A stretch of 64,000 bases of DNA from Prevotellamassilia timonensis (GCF_900106785.1 NZ_LT629845.1:247025-311024); one strand, 5' to 3'; shown: positions 17,948 through 26,933, counted from the first letter of the stretch. Made by a program: numbers and translations. Notes: generated by a model not told the origin, from the letters alone.

Positions 17948-19699
17948 ATGGATAATCAGCTTGTAGCTCAGTGTGAGCAGGTGGCAAAGCAGTGGATTGA
18001 TTCTGACTGCTACGATGCCGAGACCAAGAAGGCCGTAAAGGCCATGGTAGAAAATTCAGACAAGACCGAACTTATCGATTCTTTTTACAAAACGCTTGAG
18101 TTTGGTACTGGTGGTTTGCGTGGCATTATGGGCCCTGGAACAAACCGTATGAACATCTATACTGTTGGTGCAGCCACACAAGGCTTGTCAAACTACCTTA
18201 ATATCAATTTCAAGGACCGCGATGAAATTAGCGTGGTTGTAGGACACGACTGCCGTAATAACAGCCGCTTGTTTGCCGAAACTGCTGCCAACATATTCTC
18301 AGCAAATGGCATCAAGGTGTATTTGTTTGAGGACATGCGTCCAACCCCCGAAATGTCGTTTGCCATACGTCACCTTGGTTGTCAGAGCGGTATCATTTTG
18401 ACCGCCAGCCACAATCCGAAGGAGTATAATGGCTATAAGGCTTATTGGGACGATGGCGCGCAGGTGCTTGCTCCACACGATAAGGGCATCATTGCCGAGG
18501 TGAATAAGGTGAAGGTTGAGGATATCAAGTTTGAGGGCAATCCGGCACTCATCCAGATTATTGGCAAGGAAATTGACCAGATTTATCTTGACAAGGTACA
18601 CACATTGAGCATTGACCCCGAGGCTATCAAGCGCCAAAAGGACTTGAAGATTGTGTATACGCCGTTGCATGGTACGGGCATGATGCTTATTCCGGATTCG
18701 TTGAAGCTTTGGGGCTTTGAGAATGTGCATTGCGTGCCCGAGCAAATGGTGAAGGATGGCAATTTCCCCACAGTGAAGAGTCCTAACCCCGAAAATGGCG
18801 AGGCTCTTACAATGGCACTTGATTTGGCTAAGCGCATCGATGCTGATATAGTGATGGCTTCGGACCCTGATGCCGACCGCGTGGGCATGGCTTGCAAGAA
18901 CGATAAGGGCGAGTGGGTGCTGATTGATGGTAACCAGACTTGCATGATATTCCTTTATTATATCATCATGAACCGCAAGGCTCAAGGCAAGATGCAGCCT
19001 AATGACTTTGTTGTAAAGACGATTGTGACCACTGAACTTATTAAGGCTATTGCAGACAAAAATAATATTAAGATGTTTGACTGCTACACAGGCTTCAAGT
19101 GGATTGCACGTTTAATTCGTCTGAACGAAGGCAAATTGCAGTATATTGGCGGTGGTGAAGAGAGCTACGGTTTCTTGGCCGAGGACTTCTGCCGCGACAA
19201 GGACGCTGTATCGGCTTGCTCGCTGCTTGCTGAAATTTGCGCTTGGGCAAAGGATCAGGGCAAAACGCTGTACGATGTGCTCATGGAGATATACTTGGAA
19301 TACGGCTTGGCAGTAAACAAAACCATCAATGTGGTTAAGCCTGGCAAGACTGGTGCCGACGAAATAAAGGCTATGATGGAAAACTTCCGTGTTAACCGTC
19401 CTGCCGAAATAGCTGGTTCGCGCGTGGTGTGCACCAAGGATTACGAGGCATTGAAGGAGTTTGATGCTGATGGCACAGAGAAAGCACTTGATGCCGTTGA
19501 CTTCCCCGAGCCAAGCAATGTGTTGCAGTGGTATACTGAAGATGGCACCAAGGTGAGCGTTCGTCCTTCGGGTACTGAACCTAAGATCAAGTTCTATGTT
19601 GAAGTAAAGGGCACAATGCAATGTCCGAAGTGCTATGCGGGCGCTGTGGCTGATGCACACGAAAAGATTGAGGCTGTAAAGAAGAGCCTTGGTTTGTAA
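17948..19699 (+). CDS. Phosphoglucomutase/phosphomannomutase
   Basis: A 583-residue alpha-D-phosphohexomutase. The phosphoserine loop is TASHNPKEYNGYK at about residues 151-163, preceded by VVVGHDCRNNS. The metal-binding loop is DPDADRVG, the sugar-binding loop GGGEESYG, and the C-terminal phosphate-binding loop RPSGTEPKIKFY. The length and N-terminal FGTGGLRGIMGPG fit the larger PGM/PMM type (PgcA-like, about 580 residues). It links glucose-6-phosphate with glucose-1-phosphate for glycogen and cell-surface sugars, or the mannose equivalents. It stands alone with a terminator after it. Confidence 0.93.
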   Translation: MDNQLVAQCEQVAKQWIDSDCYDAETKKAVKAMVENSDKTELIDSFYKTLEFGTGGLRGIMGPGTNRMNIYTVGAATQGLSNYLNINFKDRDEISVVVGHDCRNNSRLFAETAANIFSANGIKVYLFEDMRPTPEMSFAIRHLGCQSGIILTASHNPKEYNGYKAYWDDGAQVLAPHDKGIIAEVNKVKVEDIKFEGNPALIQIIGKEIDQIYLDKVHTLSIDPEAIKRQKDLKIVYTPLHGTGMMLIPDSLKLWGFENVHCVPEQMVKDGNFPTVKSPNPENGEALTMALDLAKRIDADIVMASDPDADRVGMACKNDKGEWVLIDGNQTCMIFLYYIIMNRKAQGKMQPNDFVVKTIVTTELIKAIADKNNIKMFDCYTGFKWIARLIRLNEGKLQYIGGGEESYGFLAEDFCRDKDAVSACSLLAEICAWAKDQGKTLYDVLMEIYLEYGLAVNKTINVVKPGKTGADEIKAMMENFRVNRPAEIAGSRVVCTKDYEALKEFDADGTEKALDAVDFPEPSNVLQWYTEDGTKVSVRPSGTEPKIKFYVEVKGTMQCPKCYAGAVADAHEKIEAVKKSLGL

Positions 19700-19728
19700 T
19701 ATTATTGGATTAGAATAAACAAGCTTAT

Positions 19729-19768
19729 GAGGCGGGCTATTCATTGTGATGATGAACAGGCCCGCCTC
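19729..19768 (+). terminator. Terminator-like hairpin after the phosphohexomutase gene
   Basis: GAGGCGGGC (19729-19737) pairs with GCCCGCCTC (19760-19768), followed by TTGCTATT. Confidence 0.65.
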
Positions 19769-19794
19769 TTGCTATTAACTTAAATGGTATATTA

Positions 19795-20550
19795 ATGAAT
19801 TACTATTTTTTGTTTTGTCAGGACGAATTGTTGTTGACGTCGGGCGGTGATGTGCCATTGCGGGACGAGTCGCCAATACGCTTGGAGGCGTGGCAACATT
19901 TGCATCATTTGCCCGATTTGAATGGTCATGCTTGTTTTACAGCGCGACTTGACACGCCCGTGCTTGGCGACGAATGGCAGATGGTACCCTTGCGTGCCTC
20001 GTTTGATGTGTTGCCGGCATCGCTCTACAATATGGCGGGTAAGGCGCGTGAAATATTGTATTGGGACCAAACCACAAAGTTTTGTGGGGTGTGTGGCGCG
20101 CCTATGAAATTACATACCGACATATCAAAGCGTTGTACAAATTGTGGCAAGGAGGTGTGGCCGGCACTGGCTACAGCCATTATTGTGGCTGTTACGCGTC
20201 ATGATAATCAGGAGATATTGTTGGTGCAAAGCAACAAGTTCAAAAAGGATTATCTTGGGCTTGTGGCCGGATTCGTAGAAACCGGTGAAACGCTTGAGGA
20301 GTGCTTGCATCGCGAAGTGTGGGAGGAAACCCACATAAAGGTGAAGAACATTCGCTATTTTGCGTCGCAGCCGTGGCCTTATCCTTGTGGACTGATGGTT
20401 GGCTTTATAGCTGAATATGACAGTGGCGACATACAGTTGCAGCGGTCTGAACTCAACAAGGGAGGGTGGTATTCGCGCGACAACATGCCGGCCATACCCG
20501 GCGAGGTGAGTTTGGCACGTCACCTGATAGATCATTGGCTTGCACAGTAG
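19795..20550 (+). CDS. nudC: NAD+ diphosphatase, Nudix family
   Basis: A 251-residue protein with the full NudC layout. The zinc ribbon has CGVCGAPM and CTNCGK (residues about 96-118). The Nudix box, GFVETGETLEECLHREVWEE, lies near residues 158-177. The SQPWPYPCGLMVGFIAEY segment after the box is the NudC-specific signature. The enzyme splits NADH/NAD+ into NMN and AMP, and NudC also removes NAD caps from RNA in E. coli. It stands alone. Palindromes of the AGGGTGGTTCT family follow it. Confidence 0.93.
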   Translation: MNYYFLFCQDELLLTSGGDVPLRDESPIRLEAWQHLHHLPDLNGHACFTARLDTPVLGDEWQMVPLRASFDVLPASLYNMAGKAREILYWDQTTKFCGVCGAPMKLHTDISKRCTNCGKEVWPALATAIIVAVTRHDNQEILLVQSNKFKKDYLGLVAGFVETGETLEECLHREVWEETHIKVKNIRYFASQPWPYPCGLMVGFIAEYDSGDIQLQRSELNKGGWYSRDNMPAIPGEVSLARHLIDHWLAQ

Positions 20551-20570
20551 CGCATGCAACCAGCCGCTGT

Positions 20571-20607
20571 AGGGTGGTTCTTAAAACAGAATTTTTAGAA
20601 CCACCCT
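20571..20607. repeat. Intergenic palindrome, AGGGTGGTTCT family
   Basis: AGGGTGGTTCT (20571-20581) pairs with AGAACCACCCT (20597-20607). The same tips bound 25497-25617. Confidence 0.75.
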
Positions 20608-20657
20608 ATAATTCTGAACACCTATTTACCCTGTAATAGGGGGCTTACTGAAAAACT

Positions 20658-20711
20658 AATGGGGAGAATATGGTCATCGCACAATGCGTGAGTTTGCCAT
20701 GTTCTCCCCTT
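20658..20711. repeat. Hairpin GGGGAGAA.ATGG
   Basis: GGGGAGAAtATGG pairs with CCATgTTCTCCCC in the gap between nudC and the lipoprotein gene. A terminator role is likely. Confidence 0.5.
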
Positions 20712-20733
20712 GAGTTTGTATAGGTGCACAAAA

Positions 20734-20762
20734 AAACCTGCAACACGCGGTGTTACAGGTTT
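20734..20762 (-). terminator. Terminator of the small lipoprotein gene
   Basis: On the minus strand AAACCTGtAACACcgcGTGTTgCAGGTTT is followed by a T-run. Confidence 0.85.
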
Positions 20763-20825
20763 CAGTTTCTCTCGTTGTTGTAGCGAGTTCGCTTAGCTAA
20801 ACTTCTTTAGTTAAGCAGCTGGCTC

Positions 20826-21029
20826 TCAAGCAGCCTGAGTTGAATCAGCAGTAGCAGCAGTTGAATCAACAGTAGCAGCTGAATCAGCGTTAGCTGAGTC
20901 GTTAGCAGTGCTGTCTACAACTGAAGAATCAGCAGTTGAATCAGCAGCAGCTGCGTCAGAAGTTTTGTTAACGCATGAAGCGAAAGAGATAGCTGCGAAA
21001 GCTACGAACATGAAAACTAACTTTTTCAT
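20826..21029 (-). CDS. Small Ala/Ser/Asp/Thr-rich lipoprotein
   Basis: A 67-residue protein from the ATG at 21029. The signal peptide KKLVFMFVAFAAISFASC ends in a lipobox (FASC), so Cys18 or 19 would carry lipid. The rest is a low-complexity string of D-S-T-A units (ADSTADSSVVDSTANDSA...), which is acidic and probably unstructured. Small abundant lipoproteins of this kind are common in Prevotella, but no function is known. A consensus promoter lies 53 nt upstream and a strong terminator follows, so it is a one-gene unit and probably highly expressed. Confidence 0.82.
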   Translation of the reverse strand: MKKLVFMFVAFAAISFASCVNKTSDAAAADSTADSSVVDSTANDSANADSAATVDSTAATADSTQAA

Positions 21030-21081
21030 TGTGTTTGTTAAAATTTTAAGTAAAACAATCAATTGCCTTTTTTAATCGATG

Positions 21082-21112
21082 CAAAGGTACGGACTTTTTC
21101 AATCCATGCAAA
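21082..21112 (-). promoter_or_regulatory. Promoter of the small lipoprotein gene
   Basis: Minus strand: TTTG (21109-21112), 19 nt, TACCTTTG (21082-21089). A near-perfect Bacteroidetes promoter. Confidence 0.8.
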
Positions 21113-21459
21113 CGTTTCGGCTGCTTTTTTCTCAAAAATGTTGTACAAATTGACATTATTTTATCTTGATGCGTTTCTTTGTAAAACGTAGTTGGCAAAA
21201 AGCATGCTATCTGTTACGACAGGCGGCAGTAGAATGGGCATTCATTGTGCAACTTTTGAGATAATGCGCACAGGTAATAGGCAGTTATGAGCGTTTTTCC
21301 TATCTTTACACAATCATATAGTTGAATTTATCTTTGTTTGAAGGAACATAGCGGGTTATGTGACCGAAAACAAAGGTGATAGATGCGCTAAAGCACTTAC
21401 ATTCCGTTTGGAGACAGCATCTGCGCATCGCATATAGTAATTTTGAACACTAACTTGCC
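21113..21459 (+). other. Intergenic region before the helical hypothetical gene
   Basis: A TATCTTTG at 21329-21336 may be the promoter of the gene at 21460. Nothing else was seen. Confidence 0.4.
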
Positions 21460-22218
21460 ATGTCAATCAATCATGTAAACGATTTGCGCCGGAGGGGGCA
21501 CTGGCAGGCGGCACTTGATGCGGCGCTTGACAATTTGCACTTCATGGACACAGAATGGACCCAAATGTCGCTCTTTTGGGTTATATACGACATGTGTAAA
21601 ATGGCTTTGGTTACGGACGGGGGTGGCGAGGTGGCGGCAAAATGTTTTGTGTGCATGAAGTATCTGTTGCGCACAATGATTGATGAGGAGGGCATAGGGC
21701 GCAAGTGTTATGACAATTTGCTGCTAAAGCACATGCCGCATGCTGCAGCGGTAGACTATGCGGAGCGCATATCCAAGACTCATCCAACTAAAGCTATGAG
21801 CATCGTACATGCCATGGAGTGTACGCCGCAAAATGTGCACCCTGTGTATCATGCCGCTTATGGCTGGGTTATATGCAGGTATTTGCGCCGGCAGGGATTT
21901 AAGGTTAGCGACGAAAGGGTGTCTGGCTTGCTTCGTGAATACATGCAGTTGCACAATCCGCGCCCGTCAACCTTGCATTCAATGATACTTGATTTCGTGT
22001 TGGATTATGCGTATGGTCATGCTTCGTTCAGATTTAATGAGTTCTTTGCGCAGTGGGGGGCTGAAAATTTGCGCTATGAAGATCATTTTGCTCCTGTTAT
22101 ATGCCGTGTGACCAAACCTTCGATTATGGCTCGCTTGCTAAGGATTGTTGAGCGTAGTGGTGACAAGGTTGCCTTGCAGTCGTTGCTTGACGGACTTTAT
22201 GATTGGTGCGTATATTAA
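21460..22218 (+). CDS. Hypothetical helical protein
   Basis: A 252-residue soluble protein with no signal peptide. The family was not recognised. The sequence looks all-helical: the repeats of the kind RRGHWQAALDAALDN and HPTKAMSIVHAMECTP suggest TPR-like or other solenoid pairs, and there are many Leu, Ala, His and Cys residues. It has its own possible promoter and is followed by two strong palindromes before the convergent plsC gene. It could be a scaffold or a regulator. No catalytic motif is visible. Confidence 0.6.
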   Translation: MSINHVNDLRRRGHWQAALDAALDNLHFMDTEWTQMSLFWVIYDMCKMALVTDGGGEVAAKCFVCMKYLLRTMIDEEGIGRKCYDNLLLKHMPHAAAVDYAERISKTHPTKAMSIVHAMECTPQNVHPVYHAAYGWVICRYLRRQGFKVSDERVSGLLREYMQLHNPRPSTLHSMILDFVLDYAYGHASFRFNEFFAQWGAENLRYEDHFAPVICRVTKPSIMARLLRIVERSGDKVALQSLLDGLYDWCVY

Positions 22219-22235
22219 GTTGTGTGGCGTGTAAT

Positions 22236-22351
22236 AAGTAGGTGTTCAAAATTATTTTATACAATCAGTAGATGTCATTTTCACATTGAAAGTGCATTAT
22301 CGAGGCGCAGATGTGCCCTTTCAATGTAAAAATAATTTTGAACACCTACTT
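22236..22351. repeat. Nested intergenic palindrome, AAGTAGGTGTTCAAAA type
   Basis: Perfect 23-bp outer arms (22236-22258 and 22329-22351; tip AAGTAGGTGTTCAAAATTA). Inside, TTTTCACATTGAAAG pairs with CTTTCAATGTaAAAA. GAACACCTA also occurs near the palindrome at 20616-20624. Confidence 0.8.
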
Positions 22352-22372
22352 AGTTTGAGCCTCATAAACACC

Positions 22373-22442
22373 GAAAGAGCGCAATGGTCCATTTTGAAGC
22401 GCCATAATAAAAGGGCTTCATGTTGGACTATTGCGCTCTTTC
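22373..22442. terminator. Bidirectional hairpin between convergent genes
   Basis: GAAAGAGCGCAATgGTCCA pairs with TGGACtATTGCGCTCTTTC. It lies between the helical gene and plsC. Confidence 0.65.
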
Positions 22443-22513
22443 GCGTATTTGTTAAATGTGTCTATTCTGCAAGTGTCATATGCTTACTCGTACACTTTAT
22501 AGCGTGACGTCGG

Positions 22514-23263
22514 TCACTGGTCGTCATTCTTAACGTAACCTTGATATTTTTCGGGCAGTGCCGACATAATCACATTGTAAGCCTCATTCATAGTAGTTTT
22601 GATATCTTCGGGGCTGTGCGATGTGGGATATATGGGCTTGTGAATAACCAAACGCATGGCGTGCCGGTTGACAAAGTTGAGTCCGGCCATGCGGGTAAGC
22701 ACATCAAAAGAACCGTCAATGGTAACAGGCACAACGGGCAGTTGCAGGTCGTCGGCCAGTTGGAATGCACCTTTTCTGAATATGCCCATGTGGCCGGTAA
22801 AGGAGCGTGCGCCCTCGGGAAACACTACGAGCGAGGTGCCTCCTTGTAGCGTGTGGCGTGCATTCTCAATGGTCTCTTTGATAGCTTTGGGGCCAGATTT
22901 GTCTACAAAGATGTGGCGTGCCTTTTCGCAGGCATATCCAACGAGTGGCATTTTGCGAAGAGCCTTTTTCATCATCCACTTAAAGTTGCGGTTCAGATAG
23001 CCATATATAAGGAATATGTCCATTGGCCCCTGGTGGTTGGCCACAAACACATAACTTTGGTTGTGGTCGATATTTTCGCGGCCCTCAACCTTGATGGGCA
23101 GTAGCAGCACACGGCAAATAAGGCGTGACCATATTTTTCCGGGGTAGTAGCCAAACACATGGGCGTTGAACAAACCGCCTATTATTGTAACTAAAGCAGT
23201 GATGACTGTGGCTACAAAAATGATGGGGAGTGCTATGCAGAGTTGATATATTTTGTACAGCAT
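22514..23263 (-). CDS. plsC: 1-acyl-sn-glycerol-3-phosphate acyltransferase
   Basis: A 249-residue protein from the ATG at 23263. It starts with a hydrophobic membrane segment (LCIALPIIFVATVITALV). The acyltransferase block I is VANHQGPMDIFLIY (HxxxxD type), block II is in KWMMKKALRKMPLVGYACE, and block III is FPEGARSF. Block IV lies in LPVVPVTIDGS. It makes phosphatidic acid from lysophosphatidic acid. The longer frame to 23422 overlaps nothing useful and lacks the membrane start. It follows the dihydroorotase gene on the same strand with a gap of 56 nt. Confidence 0.92.
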   Translation of the reverse strand: MLYKIYQLCIALPIIFVATVITALVTIIGGLFNAHVFGYYPGKIWSRLICRVLLLPIKVEGRENIDHNQSYVFVANHQGPMDIFLIYGYLNRNFKWMMKKALRKMPLVGYACEKARHIFVDKSGPKAIKETIENARHTLQGGTSLVVFPEGARSFTGHMGIFRKGAFQLADDLQLPVVPVTIDGSFDVLTRMAGLNFVNRHAMRLVIHKPIYPTSHSPEDIKTTMNEAYNVIMSALPEKYQGYVKNDDQ

Positions 23264-23319
23264 AATAAATAGGAGTGTAGTTTTTTGTTGCGTAGCTTTG
23301 CTTGTGTTGTATTCGATGG

Positions 23320-24660
23320 TTATCTGTTGTAGCATACAGCCTGCCCACGGAATTTCTCGTCCGTTACATGACCGCGGTTGAAGATGGGGAACCCATTGCA
23401 GAAGGTGCGTTCTACACGCCAATGGAAGGTGTGCCCTTCAAGCGGACTCCAGTTGCATTTGCTCTGAATGCGGTTCGGGGTGAGTGTCCATGGTCTGTGT
23501 GGGCGCACCATGACAATGTCGGCCTTATATCCTTCGCGCAGGTAGCCGCGGTTTTCAATTTGCAGCAAATCGGCCGGGTTGTGACACATCAGTTTTACAA
23601 GGCGTTCAAGGGTGAGCAAGCCTTTGTCAACAAGTTCGAGCATCGAAACCAGTGAAAATTGTACCATGGGCATGCCCGATGCCGCTTTTGCGCACCCTCC
23701 CATTTTGTCGGCCATGCAATGAGGTGCATGGTCGGTGCCAATGGTGTAGATTTTGCCTGACGACAGTGCGGCGCGCAGTGCATCGCGGTCGGCTTTGGTC
23801 TTGATGGCAGGGTTTACCTTGATGCGTGAGCCGAGTCGTGCATAGTCCTCGTCGCAGAATAGCAGGTGTCCCACACAAGCTTCGGCCGTAATAAGTGGGT
23901 CGTTGGGAGCGAAGAGCTCGAGTTCTTTTGCTGTTGACAAGTGTGCCACGTGCAAGCGTGCCCCATTCTCGCGGGCCAGGCGTACAGCCAGTGCCGTTGA
24001 TTGGTAGCAAGCCTCTTCGCTGCGTATTTCGGGGTGGTGTTCCACGCTTGGGTCCGCACCATATTGTGCCTGTGCCGCCTTCATGTTTTCATTTATGATG
24101 GCAGAATTCTCGCAGTGAGTCATGATCAGCAGTTTGGCATTTTCAAAGATAGCCTTCAGGGCTATTTCGTTGTCAACCAGCATATTGCCAGTTGACGAAC
24201 CCATGAAGAGTTTGATGCCGGCCACCTTGCGTGGATTAAGATGGGCCAGCTCGTAGGCGTTGCCAGCGGTGGCGCCAAAGAACAAGCCATAGTTGACTAC
24301 ACTCTTTGAAGCTGCAATTTTCCATTTCTCGTCAAATGCCTCTTGGGTGGTGGTTTGAGGCACGCAGTTGGGCATGTCAAAAATTGTAGTCACACCACCT
24401 GCCGCAGCAGCACGGCTTTCTGAGCAGAAATCGCCCTTTTGCGTCAGTCCGGGGTCGCGAAAGTGTACGTGGTCATCTATCACACCAGGTAGCACGTAGC
24501 AGCCGGTGCCGTCAATCGACTCGTCAACCGGAATGGTAGGTTCGGCATCATGGCCTTCAAGTATTTCGTCGATGCGGTCATCATCAATAACGAGCGTGCC
24601 AACAAACTGGCGGCCTTCGTTTATGATGGTAGCATTCTTAATTTGAGTTCTGAAGTGCAT
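23320..24660 (-). CDS. pyrC: Dihydroorotase
   Basis: A 446-residue amidohydrolase from the ATG at 24660. A longer frame to 24714 adds residues unlike the family. Metal ligands are in VIDDHVHFRDPG, the TMDMPN-like segment is FDMPNCVPQT, further ligands are in MTHCEN and LHVAHLST, and the catalytic Asp is in IGTDHAPH. The type I layout (about 445 residues, LPGVIDDHVHFRDPG) is that of the enzymatically active Bacteroidetes form. It closes carbamoyl-aspartate to dihydroorotate in pyrimidine synthesis. Probably co-transcribed with plsC. Confidence 0.94.
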   Translation of the reverse strand: MHFRTQIKNATIINEGRQFVGTLVIDDDRIDEILEGHDAEPTIPVDESIDGTGCYVLPGVIDDHVHFRDPGLTQKGDFCSESRAAAAGGVTTIFDMPNCVPQTTTQEAFDEKWKIAASKSVVNYGLFFGATAGNAYELAHLNPRKVAGIKLFMGSSTGNMLVDNEIALKAIFENAKLLIMTHCENSAIINENMKAAQAQYGADPSVEHHPEIRSEEACYQSTALAVRLARENGARLHVAHLSTAKELELFAPNDPLITAEACVGHLLFCDEDYARLGSRIKVNPAIKTKADRDALRAALSSGKIYTIGTDHAPHCMADKMGGCAKAASGMPMVQFSLVSMLELVDKGLLTLERLVKLMCHNPADLLQIENRGYLREGYKADIVMVRPHRPWTLTPNRIQSKCNWSPLEGHTFHWRVERTFCNGFPIFNRGHVTDEKFRGQAVCYNR

Positions 24661-24675
24661 AGGTCTATATTTAAC

Positions 24676-24717
24676 AATGTGCCAATGCGGTAAAACAATT
24701 TGTCGCATTGGCACATT
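24676..24717 (-). terminator. Hairpin after the glycosyltransferase gene
   Basis: AATGTGCCAATGCG (24676-24689) pairs with CGCATTGGCACATT (24704-24717). A perfect 14-bp stem between the glycosyltransferase and pyrC. Confidence 0.7.
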
Positions 24718-24729
24718 ATAGTTAGCAAG

Positions 24730-25479
24730 TTATTTCTTGGCTTTGATGCCTCCCGTCATGGCGGCCCATCGCAGGCGCATTACGCCGAACAATGCTTCGC
24801 TGAATATGCCACCGCTCATTTTGCTCGTGCCGAGTTCGCGGTTGACAAATACCACGGGCACCTCCTTGATTTTGAACCCGAGTTTGTAAGCCGTAAACTT
24901 CATTTCGATTTGGAAGGCATATCCCTTAAAGCGTATGGCGTCCAAGTCGATAGTTTCGAGCACTTTACGACGATAGCAAACAAATCCGGCTGTGGTGTCG
25001 TGCAAGGGCACCCCTGTAACTGTTCGCACATACTTTGAGGCGTAATAGCTCATGAGCACGCGTCCCATGGGCCAGTTTACCACATTGACACCGCTTACAT
25101 AGCGTGAGCCAACCGACACGTCGTACCCATCTTTGGCACAAGCATTGTAGAGTCGGGGCAGGTCCTTAGGAGCGTGGCTGAAGTCGGCGTCCATCTCGAA
25201 TATGTATTCGTAGCCGTGCTCCAAAGCCCATTTGAAACCGGCAATGTATGCTGTGCCAAGACCGAGTTTGCCAGTGCGTTGCACCAAGTGCAATTCGTGT
25301 TTGAACTCATTGGCCATCAAGCGTTTTACAATGTCTGCGGTGCCGTCGGGCGACCCGTCATCAATGACCAAAATGTGAAAGCCATGTTCGGACAGGCCGA
25401 TTACGGCGCGTATGATATTCTCAATGTTTTCTTTTTCGTTGTAGGTAGGAATTATTACAACGCTGTCGCTCTTTTCCAT
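24730..25479 (-). CDS. Polyprenol-phosphate glycosyltransferase (dolichol-phosphate mannose synthase-like, GT2)
   Basis: A 249-residue GT-A enzyme. It begins SVVIIPTYNEKENIENII, has LVIDDGSPDGTADIV, and the metal-binding MDADFSH. The RFKGYAFQIEMK and VFVNRELGTSKMSGG segments are those of DPM1-like enzymes, which load a sugar onto a lipid carrier on the cytoplasmic face of the membrane. There is no C-terminal membrane domain, so it is the soluble short type. The donor sugar is not known. It stands alone between a hairpin and an AGGGTGGTTCT palindrome. Confidence 0.9.
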   Translation of the reverse strand: MEKSDSVVIIPTYNEKENIENIIRAVIGLSEHGFHILVIDDGSPDGTADIVKRLMANEFKHELHLVQRTGKLGLGTAYIAGFKWALEHGYEYIFEMDADFSHAPKDLPRLYNACAKDGYDVSVGSRYVSGVNVVNWPMGRVLMSYYASKYVRTVTGVPLHDTTAGFVCYRRKVLETIDLDAIRFKGYAFQIEMKFTAYKLGFKIKEVPVVFVNRELGTSKMSGGIFSEALFGVMRLRWAAMTGGIKAKK

Positions 25480-25496
25480 TAACGTGTTTGAGTTTT

Positions 25497-25617
25497 AGGG
25501 TGGTTCTAAAAATTCTGTTTTTAGAGTTTTGCGATTCTGAAATGTGACTTGTACGCTATCGAAAGTGTCTTTTTGAAAGCACACAAATTCCTATTCCAGA
25601 ATTATTAGAACCACCCT
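25497..25617. repeat. Intergenic palindrome, AGGGTGGTTCT family (121 bp)
   Basis: AGGGTGGTTCTAAaaATTCTG pairs with CAGAATtaTTAGAACCACCCT. Its tips match those at 20571-20607. It lies between divergent genes, so a simple terminator role does not fit. Confidence 0.75.
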
Positions 25618-25713
25618 TTGTCCTTATTTCCGCTACAAAAGTAAGCATTTTGGCCGACATTGTTTATCTTTGCACAAGATAAATCGGCAAACAATCAATC
25701 TAAACACATAAAA

Positions 25714-26784
25714 ATGAAACGAACAGTATTGGCGCTATGTGCGCTATTAGCCCTTCCAAGCATGGCTCAGAGATATACGGTCAGTGGTCAAGTTCCCAAT
25801 GGTGTGAAGAAGGTGTATTTACAATTTATGGGCGCATCACCCCATATCGACAGCACGACGGTCAGCAATGGCCAGTTCCGTTTTGAAGGCGATGCCAATG
25901 GCAATATCTTTGCAATGGCCACTTATAATAAAAGCGAAGGCGTTAACGTGGTGCTCGAAGGCAATGTGAAGGTAGATTTTACCAGCGAAAAGGCTACGGG
26001 CAATGCCGAGAATGAAGGCATGAGCGCATGGGCTGCCAAGTTCGATGTGCCGATGCGCAAAATCATCAAACTTGGTGACGAGTACCGTGCCATGCGCGCC
26101 TCAGGCAAGCAAATACCCGACAGTGTGTTAGATCGTTTTGAAAAAGTTAATGAAGAGTGCACCGAGCAACTGGTAGCCTTGACCAAGCAGTGTTGCACTG
26201 AAAACAAGCAGTTCAAGTTTCCGGCATTCTTCCTGTGGCGGGTAAGTCCCATCATGGAGCAGGAAGACGTGATAGCTTTGGCCGAAAATAGCAATTCTGC
26301 TTATATGAGCACGAAGTTAAGTGATGACATAAAGCACAAAGTTCAAGCGTGGAAACGTCAGGCTGTAGGTACCATGTTTACCGACCTCGAGATGGCCGAT
26401 GTTGATGGCAAAACACACAAACTGTCAGAGTATGTGGGCAAGGGAAAATATGTGCTCGTCGACTTTTGGGCTTCGTGGTGCGGTCCTTGCCGTCAGTCAA
26501 TGCCTGCGTTGAAAGCACTTTACAACAAGTATAAAGACAAGGGCTTTGATGTGGTGGGCTTGTCATTCGATGGTGATAAGGCTGCGTGGGTAAATGCCAT
26601 CAAAAAACTTGATTTGCCATGGCACCACCTGTCCGACCTCAAGGGTTGGGATTGTGTGGCCGGCAAGGTTTATGGCATCACAGCCATACCTGCCACATTG
26701 CTCATAGGTCCCGATGGCAAAATCGTGGCCAGTGGGGTTGGCGTGTCAAAGGTCGAAGAGAAACTGGCTGAATTGCTCAAGTAA
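25714..26784 (+). CDS. TlpA-like thioredoxin-fold protein with DUF4369-type N-terminal domain
   Basis: A 356-residue exported protein from the ATG at 25714, which opens a signal peptide (RTVLALCALLALPSMAQ). The N-terminal half (YTVSGQVPNGVKKVYLQ, TVSNGQFRFEGDANGN) fits the DUF4369 beta domain common in Bacteroidetes. The C-terminal half is a TlpA/ResA-like thioredoxin with VDFWASWCGPCRQSMP (WCGPC near residue 255) and the cis-Pro loop GITAIPATLL. It acts in the periplasm as a disulfide reductase or in redox repair. TATCTTTG at 25665-25672 is a likely -7 box. A terminator follows at 26865. Confidence 0.92.
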   Translation: MKRTVLALCALLALPSMAQRYTVSGQVPNGVKKVYLQFMGASPHIDSTTVSNGQFRFEGDANGNIFAMATYNKSEGVNVVLEGNVKVDFTSEKATGNAENEGMSAWAAKFDVPMRKIIKLGDEYRAMRASGKQIPDSVLDRFEKVNEECTEQLVALTKQCCTENKQFKFPAFFLWRVSPIMEQEDVIALAENSNSAYMSTKLSDDIKHKVQAWKRQAVGTMFTDLEMADVDGKTHKLSEYVGKGKYVLVDFWASWCGPCRQSMPALKALYNKYKDKGFDVVGLSFDGDKAAWVNAIKKLDLPWHHLSDLKGWDCVAGKVYGITAIPATLLIGPDGKIVASGVGVSKVEEKLAELLK

Positions 26785-26864
26785 TTTCGACAGTGCCAAC
26801 GCGTAGGCGGAATTAGCAAACAAGTTGACGGGGTCCTCCCCAATAAACAATATTATGTAAAATG

Positions 26865-26905
26865 GTGTGCCAAGGCTCTTATATGTAGGGCCTTGGCACA
26901 CTCTT
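26865..26905 (+). terminator. Terminator of the TlpA-like gene
   Basis: GTGTGCCAAGGC (26865-26876) pairs with GCCTTGGCACAC (26890-26901), then TCTTT. Part of the same sequence (GGCCTTGGCACACCATTTTT) reappears at 28530-28550. Confidence 0.8.
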
Positions 26906-26933
26906 TCCTGACTTCATCACTTTCCTGCGCCAT

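Noticed and set aside
18299..18985. 228-residue frame antisense to the phosphohexomutase gene
   Set aside because: Overlaps all catalytic loops of the mutase and has no similarity of its own.
23595..24062. Several minus-strand frames of 60-127 residues within the dihydroorotase gene
   Set aside because: All lie within the active-site coding region of pyrC in other frames and lack any family marks.
25497..25617. Riboswitch upstream of the TlpA-like gene
   Set aside because: The 121-bp structure is an inverted repeat of a family found elsewhere in the window, and it lies upstream of the likely promoter at 25665.
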